From Synergistaceae bacterium (GTDB lineage Bacteria > Synergistota > Synergistia > Synergistales > Aminobacteriaceae), in NCBI GenBank assembly GCA_017448375.1, contig JAFSLR010000135.1, positions 1 through 5,060 of the forward strand: a DNA stretch of 5,060 nt, given 5' to 3'. Both the position numbers and the translations under genes were made by a program. Shown here one piece after another: positions 1 to 5,060 of this stretch (the stretch's first letter is position 1; every line of letters begins with the position of its first letter). The notes under the pieces are model-generated. The model worked only from the letters and a program-made list of their open reading frames with translations. It ran no database searches and was not told where the DNA came from.

Positions 1-1
1 A

Positions 2-922
2 GCGCAGGGTTCAGACGGAGGAAGAATCACACTCATTCAGAGCATGATGAGAGCAGAGTTTAACATATCATTATGGGCATTCATTCCGCCGACAGTGATT
101 ATCGTTATGGCCGTGATGAAAATTCCCGCAATCCCAGGAATCGTTTCGGGAATCGCAGCAAGCCTCGTGTTATCGCTCCTCAGAGGATCAACAGCATTCG
201 AGACTCTCAACGTTTTATTCTCCGGCTATGTCCCTGAACATTTAGGCAAATTCGCGGAAGCAGCAACCCCCGAAGCAATTTCAGCGGTAACAGGCTCATT
301 CACTCACGCATTCACGGCAGGGAGTCCGGCATTCAGCGTAACGCCCGATGTTTTTGCGAAAGTAGGAGGCTTGCTCACTCAGCTTTTCACACGGGGCGGA
401 ATGACATCAATGTTGGAGACAATATGCTTGATAGTCGTTGCGCTTTCACTCGGCGGAATTATGGAAGTCTGCGGATTCCTTGATGTGATACTTGACGCAC
501 TGATGAGGCACGTTAAGAGCGTTGCGGGGTTAATAGGGTCGGTGCTTGCGTCGGCGTTCATGGCGAATGTGTTTCTGTCGGAACAATATCTCTCAATCAT
601 CGTTCCCGGAAGAATGTTCAAGCGCGCGTTTGATGAGCGTACATGGCCGAACGGGAAGAAACTTGCGCCCGTAATGTTATCGCGTTCGCTTGAGGACTCC
701 GGCACAATGACAAGCGTATTAGTCCCGTGGAACACATGCGGAGTTTATGTCAGCTCAGTGCTTGGAGTTGCGACTCTGGATTACCTTCCGTACTGCTTCA
801 TGAACTGGCTTAACCCGATTGTAGCGTTTGCGATGACAGCATTAGGACTCGGAATTATCTGGAAGAATGAGAAGGAAGAAGAAAACGTATTCATTCCTGA
901 AGTTTCACCCGCTGTAGAGTAA
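2..922 (+). CDS. nhaC: NhaC-family Na+/H+ antiporter, C-terminal part (5' end outside window)
   Basis: This is an integral inner-membrane protein of the NhaC family, which exchanges Na+ for H+; some relatives (MleN) couple this to malate/lactate exchange. The frame is open from base 2, so the ATG codons at 44 and 47 are internal methionines. About 306 residues are visible, against roughly 450-490 for a full member, so about a third is missing on the left. Numbering from the first visible codon, hydrophobic segments lie near 24-41, 43-61, 138-166, 173-194, 237-256 and 271-287. Family-typical blocks are TRGGMTSMLETI near 131-142, the NVFLSEQYLSIIVPG block near 189-203, SRSLEDSGT at 227-235 and PWNTCG at 242-247. 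The C-terminus is a short charged cytoplasmic-looking tail (KNEKEEE). It ends in TAA, just before the heptad-repeat hairpin. Family assignment is secure. The exact substrate (Na+/H+ alone, or with an organic acid) cannot be read from the sequence. Confidence 0.93.
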   Translation, partial: AQGSDGGRITLIQSMMRAEFNISLWAFIPPTVIIVMAVMKIPAIPGIVSGIAASLVLSLLRGSTAFETLNVLFSGYVPEHLGKFAEAATPEAISAVTGSFTHAFTAGSPAFSVTPDVFAKVGGLLTQLFTRGGMTSMLETICLIVVALSLGGIMEVCGFLDVILDALMRHVKSVAGLIGSVLASAFMANVFLSEQYLSIIVPGRMFKRAFDERTWPNGKKLAPVMLSRSLEDSGTMTSVLVPWNTCGVYVSSVLGVATLDYLPYCFMNWLNPIVAFAMTALGLGIIWKNEKEEENVFIPEVSPAVE

Positions 923-926
923 TTCA

Positions 927-987
927 TAGTGGGTAGTGGGCAGTGTTCAGCGGTCAGAAAAAACCGTTCACTATCCACTATCCACTA
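927..987. terminator. Long imperfect hairpin between convergent genes, possible bidirectional terminator
   Basis: Bases 927-945 can pair with 969-987 with one mismatch (941/973) and a few G-T pairs. After a three-base bulge at 946-948, bases 949-954 pair with 963-968, closing a loop of about 8 bases (955-962). The stem is G-rich on one side and sits between the stop of the antiporter gene and the stop of the acetyltransferase gene. It could stop transcription from both sides. There is no clear terminal U-run right after the stem in either direction, so it is not a textbook intrinsic terminator. It may instead be only the structure of the repeat, or an mRNA 3'-end stabiliser. Confidence 0.45.
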
Positions 988-1000
988 ATCACTGTTCACT
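928..1000. repeat. Inverted array of degenerate 7-bp tandem repeats (consensus AGTGRAY)
   Basis: Two arms flank an A-rich centre at about 956-963. The left arm, on the + strand, holds four 7-base units from 928 to 955 (AGTGGGT, AGTGGGC, AGTGTTC, AGCGGTC). The right arm, read on the minus strand from 1000 down to 966, holds five units (AGTGAAC, AGTGATT, AGTGGAT, AGTGGAT, AGTGAAC). Both arms are therefore tandem copies of the same heptamer, facing each other. The right arm runs into the acetyltransferase gene and supplies its last three sense codons and its stop. Such an array fits a dispersed intergenic repeat family, but other copies in the genome would be needed to show that. Confidence 0.8.
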
Positions 1001-1735
1001 TGTCGAATAAACATCAATTCCGCCCAAATCCTTGAAACCGTAAGCACTATAGAACGGAACGCCCGACTCTGTCGCCTGAAGAACAATCTTTTTGCCCTGA
1101 GACAATCTCCGAATCTCATTCATCATTGAGACTGCGACTCCTTTGCGCCTCATCTCAGGTATCACCGCGAAATAATACACTCCCGTGAAGCCCGCGTCAT
1201 CATTCACCGCAATGAACGTTCCAGCGTCCCGCCCGTTAAGCACCGAAACACACACCACAAAATCCCGGCACCCCGTCAAGTTCCCGGCGAACTCGCAGTA
1301 ATCCTCTGACGGTTCATCGCCCCCGTAATCGAATCCAAGCCACGCACTTTTCGCCCACCGCAGAGAATCTTCACGGGTCGTTACGGCCTTGAAGGTTACA
1401 GACTCATTCCCGCGAATCGAAACCGAACACTCAGAGTCCAGACTCATTGCCCGTAATTGCCGGTCATGAAACATTCCGCCCTCAGTGAGAATCTCATTCC
1501 CCCCGTCAAACACTGGCCATAATGCTGTCTCGTTACGTTCGCGGAAAAACTCAGCGGCTTTCCTCACAGTTTCAGCGTCATTCACTCGTTCGGGAAAATA
1601 TATCCAGTTTTCTTCCTCCGTCCTTGTCGAAACACAGAAGCCCCCCGAATCACCCAATGTCAGACTCTCGCTTGAAGGAAGATTCTTCAGCCTCTCCATA
1701 AAGAATTTCATGTTACGCAAAGCATCATTCATCAT
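989..1735 (-). CDS. GNAT-family N-acetyltransferase
   Basis: This is a 248-residue, probably cytosolic protein with a C-terminal GNAT fold that transfers an acyl group from acyl-CoA to an amine. Motif A is in the block VIPEMRRKGVAVSMM (191-205). R196, G199 and A201 fit the R-x-x-G-x-G/A loop that holds the CoA pyrophosphate. Motif B follows as a strand, then VPFYSAYGF (226-234), with Y229 and Y232 as candidate catalytic or CoA-contacting tyrosines. The first ~110 residues are less conserved and may be a degenerate second GNAT-like half. I chose the ATG at 1735 because it lies 7 bases after GAGGAGG. A TTG at 1738 (4-base spacing) and a second ATG at 1732 are alternatives. The ATG shares one base with the TGA of the zinc-hook gene, suggesting coupled translation. 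The last residues (SEQ) are encoded by the heptad repeat. The substrate is unknown. Confidence 0.88.
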   Translation of the reverse strand: MMNDALRNMKFFMERLKNLPSSESLTLGDSGGFCVSTRTEEENWIYFPERVNDAETVRKAAEFFRERNETALWPVFDGGNEILTEGGMFHDRQLRAMSLDSECSVSIRGNESVTFKAVTTREDSLRWAKSAWLGFDYGGDEPSEDYCEFAGNLTGCRDFVVCVSVLNGRDAGTFIAVNDDAGFTGVYYFAVIPEMRRKGVAVSMMNEIRRLSQGKKIVLQATESGVPFYSAYGFKDLGGIDVYSTSEQ

Positions 1736-4206
1736 CAAAATACCTCCTCAAATCCGCACGTAAGAATCAAATCTTTAACCGAAGGGATAATTTCAGCGTT
1801 AATCTTTTCACGGTAAACTGCCGACTCCGAGTCATCATTATTATTTTCGGCAAACTCACTCTTCAGGCGTTTTATCATCGCTGAAATCTCATCATTCGTA
1901 CGGCTCATTCCGTCAGACTGCAACTCAAGAATCTTCGCGCGCGTATTCTCTCTTTCGGCCTTAAGGTCTAAATCTTCCTGCGTCAATTCCCGTAACCTAT
2001 TCTGCAAGTCCCGCCTCTCATCTGAAGTCAAACATGCCGCCGCGTAATCGTCCTCGTTCCTGAAGCCCAATGCAAGAAGGCGTTTGTTGAAACTTATCTC
2101 ATGACGCTGCAAATCTTCACGGCCTTTTGCGGTTTCCGTTTCAAGAGTGTGAATGGCTGTCTGGATTCTGTCGAGTTCCTGAGATTTCGCGTTCTTGTCA
2201 TCTCGGCGTTCGTTGAGCTGTGAACGCAATGACTCAACATCGGCATTCATACGCGACATTTCATCATCAGGCTTCCTTGACGCAAAAAGTACGATCCTCT
2301 GCTGCTGAACCGAATCCCTGTCCGCCTCAACTGCCTTAACACGGCTCAATAATTCCTCACGTTTCGCCCTCAATGACTCACGCTGCTTCTTCATGGCCGT
2401 TAATCTTGTGTTTGCCAGTGATAATTCGCGTTCCAATTCATCGCGTTTCACTGAGCCTTCCTGCCAATCGCGCATACGTTTTTCGAGGGACTCTACGACT
2501 TCGGCGGGATTCTTGTCGGGGAGAGTCTTGTATCCGTATGTCGTAATCTGTGAAATCAATTCGCGCTTTAAGCTCGCTAGAATTTCGGCCTGAGTTTTTG
2601 TCTCCGTGTCAAACTGTTCTTCCTCAGCGCGGGCGTTCTGGAGTGCAAATAGTGCGTCCTGCTGAATGCGTGTAACTTCCTCGCGGGTTTCGCGGATTTT
2701 CTCCAATTCATCGGCGGCGGCTTTCAATTCGCGTTCGGCTTCTTCGGCAGTGTCGGCGGCATTACGTGCAAGCTGTAACGTGTCGCGTGTTCTCTGTCGT
2801 TCGCGGTCTATTTCCTCAAACGGTGAAATTCCCGTACTCATTTTGAGTCCCAAGAGTGAAACCTTTGATGATATTTCCGCTGTGAGTTCGTTAATCTGCT
2901 TGCGTAATTCCGATTCTCCACGTCCGACTTCGGAGCTTTCCTCGCTGAGTTTTCCGGCTCTTGTCTGGCGCGTCGTTAATGCGTCTCTGAGTTCGGCTAA
3001 TTCCTTCTGCGTTTCCTGTAACTGCCTGTGAACTTTCTCCGGGTCGGGGATTGATGCTCCCGATGTGTAGGGATGAGTCATTGACCCGCAAAGGGGACAC
3101 GCTGTACCGTCCTGCAAAAGCTCCCTTAATGCGTCAAGGTCTTCTATTCTCCGTAATAATGCCGCGCGTTTTTCGAGGCGTTCGGCTTCCTGCTGTAACT
3201 CATGGATTTTGCCGGACTGTTCTATGTCGCGTATGTTTAACGTTCGTGTTTCCTGCTGAATGCGTAATCTTATGTCCTGAAAACTTTTGAGACGGTCTTC
3301 AAGGTTTCTTACTTCCTGAAACTTTTTGTACAGTTCGTCAAGGTCGGATAATTTCTTGTCGCATTTCGTGCAGATTTCGCGCCATTCGGTAATTGATTTC
3401 CCTTTTAACGTTCCTTCATAGAATGCACGCGCCCTTACGTAATTTTTCTCGATTACTGCGTAACGGTGATTTACGTCCGAGAACATTGCGCTTCTGTCGT
3501 TTAGGGTTGACTGAGCCTGTAACTTTCGCTGAATTGCTTTCGACCACGAAATTTTGAGTCCTGTGTGCTTTTCGTCAGCCTGAACGTACATAGCAAAACA
3601 TTTCTGTATCCCTGAGAGTCCCGTCTGCAATTTCTCATCTATTGAATGCTGCTGAAGGAATTTCCGCGCCTCCCTCAATGCTACCTCTAAGCGTTCGAGG
3701 GAAATTTGTTCGGACTCTGTCTTTGCTGAACATTCACGGTATTCGCGCTCTGACTCTTCGTATTCGTTTCGAGCCTGTATAACGGCTTCTGACCTGTCGG
3801 CAATCTGAACATCGAGAGCCTTAACCCTTTGAGTGAGATTAGCGAGTTTAGTTTGTTCGGCTAATTTGTCGCGGTATTCCGCCTCAATGAGTGTCAATGC
3901 CTCTTCTGCGTTCTGAAGGTCATTTCGTGCTTCGGTCAAATCGTCCCTCAAAGAGTCCTGCTTGATTTTGTTCTTGCCTCTTTGTTCGCGCAAATCCTTT
4001 ATTGTTTCGTACTCTTCGCCAAGCTCTAAAGTTTTTCCGCCGCGTTCGAGCCTCTGTTTTGACGGCACAAATAATGCTGTCCGCCTTTCGAGGTCTGCGC
4101 GTTTTGCGTCAATGTCCTTCAGTTTTTCCTGCTGGCGTAACTCTTCAGCCCTGTGCTGTAATATTTTCTGTAATTCTTCAAAGTCTTCCAATAATTTTTG
4201 TGTCAA
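1735..4206 (-). CDS. Headless SbcC/Rad50-like coiled-coil protein with zinc hook
   Basis: This 823-residue, charged protein is almost entirely coiled coil (rich in E, K, R, Q, L). Two long arms flank an SbcC-type zinc hook, CPLCGSMTHP, at residues 370-379. In SbcC/Rad50 the two hook cysteines pair with those of a partner to bind Zn2+ and join the coil tips. The C-terminal arm also keeps SbcC-like blocks, including YGYKTLP near 557-563, the LFASRKPDDE block near 640-649 and a LGFRNEDDYAAACL block near 713-726. What is missing is decisive. There is no Walker A P-loop at the N-terminus and no LSGG signature or Walker B (LFLDEGFGTLD-like) block at the C-terminus; full SbcC is about 1000 residues with both. 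The TTG start is 9 bases after GAGGGGGG, and an in-frame TGA at 4224-4222 rules out extension upstream. It overlaps tilS by four bases (TTGA) and the acetyltransferase by one. The frame is uninterrupted, which argues against a pseudogene. ATP hydrolysis or nuclease control by itself is unlikely; function is unknown. Confidence 0.85.
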   Translation of the reverse strand: MTQKLLEDFEELQKILQHRAEELRQQEKLKDIDAKRADLERRTALFVPSKQRLERGGKTLELGEEYETIKDLREQRGKNKIKQDSLRDDLTEARNDLQNAEEALTLIEAEYRDKLAEQTKLANLTQRVKALDVQIADRSEAVIQARNEYEESEREYRECSAKTESEQISLERLEVALREARKFLQQHSIDEKLQTGLSGIQKCFAMYVQADEKHTGLKISWSKAIQRKLQAQSTLNDRSAMFSDVNHRYAVIEKNYVRARAFYEGTLKGKSITEWREICTKCDKKLSDLDELYKKFQEVRNLEDRLKSFQDIRLRIQQETRTLNIRDIEQSGKIHELQQEAERLEKRAALLRRIEDLDALRELLQDGTACPLCGSMTHPYTSGASIPDPEKVHRQLQETQKELAELRDALTTRQTRAGKLSEESSEVGRGESELRKQINELTAEISSKVSLLGLKMSTGISPFEEIDRERQRTRDTLQLARNAADTAEEAERELKAAADELEKIRETREEVTRIQQDALFALQNARAEEEQFDTETKTQAEILASLKRELISQITTYGYKTLPDKNPAEVVESLEKRMRDWQEGSVKRDELERELSLANTRLTAMKKQRESLRAKREELLSRVKAVEADRDSVQQQRIVLFASRKPDDEMSRMNADVESLRSQLNERRDDKNAKSQELDRIQTAIHTLETETAKGREDLQRHEISFNKRLLALGFRNEDDYAAACLTSDERRDLQNRLRELTQEDLDLKAERENTRAKILELQSDGMSRTNDEISAMIKRLKSEFAENNNDDSESAVYREKINAEIIPSVKDLILTCGFEEVF
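1743..1749 (-). promoter_or_regulatory. Shine-Dalgarno site GAGGAGG for the acetyltransferase
   Basis: The minus strand reads GAGGAGG here, inside the last codons of the zinc-hook gene. Spacing is 7 bases to ATG 1735, 4 bases to TTG 1738 and 10 bases to ATG 1732, which favours the ATG at 1735. The site permits independent or coupled re-initiation after the upstream stop codon. Confidence 0.75.
3070..3099 (-). other. Zinc-hook motif CPLCGSMTHP in the coiled-coil protein
   Basis: These ten codons encode residues 370-379 of the headless SbcC-like protein: C370 and C373 as the CxxC metal-binding pair, then G374 and the H378-P379 pair usual in bacterial SbcC hooks (E. coli has CPLCGSTSHP). The preceding glycine turn (QDG) and the mid-coil position match the apex of the Rad50/SbcC coil. 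This supports zinc-mediated dimerisation, known for the family and inferred here. Confidence 0.88.
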
Positions 4207-5060
4207 ACTGATTTTCCCCCCTCAAAATATATTTTCCCATTTCTGCCCGAAACCGTCATATTTCCGCTCCACTGGAAGATGAAATTATCCCCCTTCAAGA
4301 TGAGTCCTGAAAGTTCGCTGCACCTTCTTCGGGATAAAGTTTTGAGTCCAAGCTGCCTCCCTAAATCCCGAATCACAATCGCAATATCATCATGGCCGAA
4401 TGCACGCAATTTCTTTCGGTTTAACGTGTGAGAGTCCTCAAGGCATGACGTGAGAATTTCGCGGCTTCTTTCGTCCTCGTTGTCGCGAATTTTCCTCATA
4501 TCCTCTCCGAACTGCGCTAAATGTTCAACGGCTGATGAGTTTATGCCGGACTCGATTTCGGGTAACAGTCTCAGGCGTATGAAGTTGCGCGTGTAAGTGT
4601 CGTCATTGTTCGTTGAGTCTTCGCGCCAAGTCAGCCCCCTGACCCTGAGAATCTCACGGAGAGTTTCACGTCTCAGTCCCAGCAAAGGACGGTAGAACGT
4701 AACGCCCTGAGTCTGAGTCGACTCGGTCATTCCTACAGCACCCCGAATCCCAGTTCCCCGAAGAATGTTGAATAAAACGGTTTCGGCCAAATCATCGCGG
4801 TTATGTCCAAGCATTATTGATGATACGCCCGAATCTTTTGCTGACTCTGCCAATGCGTTAAGCCGGAGCCTTCTTGCTGATGTTTCGAGGGACTCGCCCT
4901 TCATTTTTTCGGAAGGTACATTAACCCTCACAGCCCGGAAATTCACGCCGAGACTCTCCGCGAACATTGCCGTGAATCTCTCGTCATCGTCCGACTCATT
5001 ACCCCTTATGCCGTGATTGATGTGTATTGCAGTGATTTCACCGCCGTAAAATTTCCTGAA
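4203..5060 (-). CDS. tilS: tRNA(Ile)-lysidine synthetase TilS, C-terminal part (5' end outside window)
   Basis: TilS attaches lysine to C34 of tRNA-Ile with anticodon CAU, using ATP, so that the tRNA reads AUA rather than AUG; it is usually essential. The frame is open to the window edge at 5060, giving 285 visible residues. The ATG at 4967 is internal. The SGGxDS PP-loop lies outside the window, but the following family blocks are present. These are HINHGIRG at visible residues 13-20, GHNRDDLAET at 85-94 with H86, D89, D90 and E93, RPLL at 124-127, WREDSTN at 145-151 and RNFIR at 158-162. The C-terminal ~100 residues match the first accessory domain. If about 40 residues are missing, the full protein is near 325 residues. 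That is closer to the short Aquifex type than to the 432-residue E. coli enzyme with its extra C-terminal domain. Its stop overlaps the start of the zinc-hook gene by four bases. Confidence 0.95.
   Translation of the reverse strand, partial: FRKFYGGEITAIHINHGIRGNESDDDERFTAMFAESLGVNFRAVRVNVPSEKMKGESLETSARRLRLNALAESAKDSGVSSIMLGHNRDDLAETVLFNILRGTGIRGAVGMTESTQTQGVTFYRPLLGLRRETLREILRVRGLTWREDSTNNDDTYTRNFIRLRLLPEIESGINSSAVEHLAQFGEDMRKIRDNEDERSREILTSCLEDSHTLNRKKLRAFGHDDIAIVIRDLGRQLGLKTLSRRRCSELSGLILKGDNFIFQWSGNMTVSGRNGKIYFEGGKSV
4216..4223 (-). promoter_or_regulatory. G-rich Shine-Dalgarno site for the zinc-hook gene
   Basis: The minus strand reads GAGGGGGG within the last tilS codons, followed by 9 bases and the TTG at 4206. 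No ATG or GTG lies nearby in that frame, and a TGA stop at 4224-4222 closes it upstream, so this site decides the TTG start. Start and tilS stop overlap as TTGA, typical of translational coupling. Confidence 0.65.

Noticed and set aside
44..49. ATG ATG at 44-49 as the start of the antiporter gene
   Set aside because: The same frame is open back to base 2, no ribosome site fits, and the antiporter family needs about 150 more residues upstream.
379..735. Minus-strand open frame of 118 codons opposite the antiporter gene
   Set aside because: It lies wholly within a clearly recognised gene on the other strand and shows no domain or motif.
928..1000. Repeat array as a CRISPR
   Set aside because: Units are 7 bases, contiguous and degenerate, with no spacers.
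1736..1738. TTG at 1738 as the acetyltransferase start
   Set aside because: Its spacing to GAGGAGG is only 4 bases, while the next codon is an ATG with optimal 7-base spacing that touches the upstream stop.
2666..3031. Plus-strand open frame of 121 codons, and similar ones at 2393-2593, 3051-3290 and 3962-4282
   Set aside because: They are antisense shadows of the coiled-coil gene, serine/arginine-rich, with no family likeness and no convincing ribosome sites.
4027..4050. RGGKT near residue 55 of the hook protein as a Walker A motif
   Set aside because: The glycine needed five positions before GKT is absent (the stretch is RLERGGKT), and it lies in a charged helical context, unlike the P-loop of SbcC.
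1735..4206. The coiled-coil gene as a pseudogene remnant of sbcC
   Set aside because: There are no internal stops or frameshifts over 823 codons, a proper start site and overlapping neighbours at both ends, and the zinc hook is intact.

Overview
The window looks like ordinary chromosomal DNA from an anaerobic bacterium. Coding is dense, G+C is moderate, Shine-Dalgarno sites are strong, and genes overlap at their stop and start codons. Protein resemblance and style suggest Synergistota or a Firmicutes-like anaerobe, but this is a weak guess. There is no rRNA, tRNA, CRISPR array, transposase or integrase.

Layout: positions 2-922 (+) hold the 3' part of an NhaC-family Na+/H+ antiporter gene whose start lies left of the window. 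It converges on a three-gene minus-strand cluster read from right to left. That cluster is the 3' part of tilS (5060-4203, tRNA-Ile lysidine synthetase), an 823-residue coiled-coil protein with an SbcC/Rad50-type zinc hook (4206-1735), and a GNAT-family acetyltransferase (1735-989). The cluster's genes overlap by 4 bases and 1 base, so they are probably co-transcribed and translationally coupled. The only intergenic gap (923-988) is filled by an inverted array of 7-bp repeats that can fold into a long hairpin between the convergent genes.

The most unusual item is the middle gene. It resembles the coiled-coil arms and hook of the DNA-repair ATPase SbcC, including a CPLCG...HP hook. However, it starts after the position where the Walker A half-head should end and stops before the position of the signature and Walker B half-head. 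Both ends are clean and fitted into the operon, so it looks like a maintained 'headless' SbcC-like protein rather than a decaying fragment. No sbcD nuclease gene is visible. What it does with TilS and the acetyltransferase is unknown. TilS is presumably a housekeeping neighbour, but the tight coupling, and a possible -1 slippery heptamer in the last codons of tilS, make the junction worth checking.
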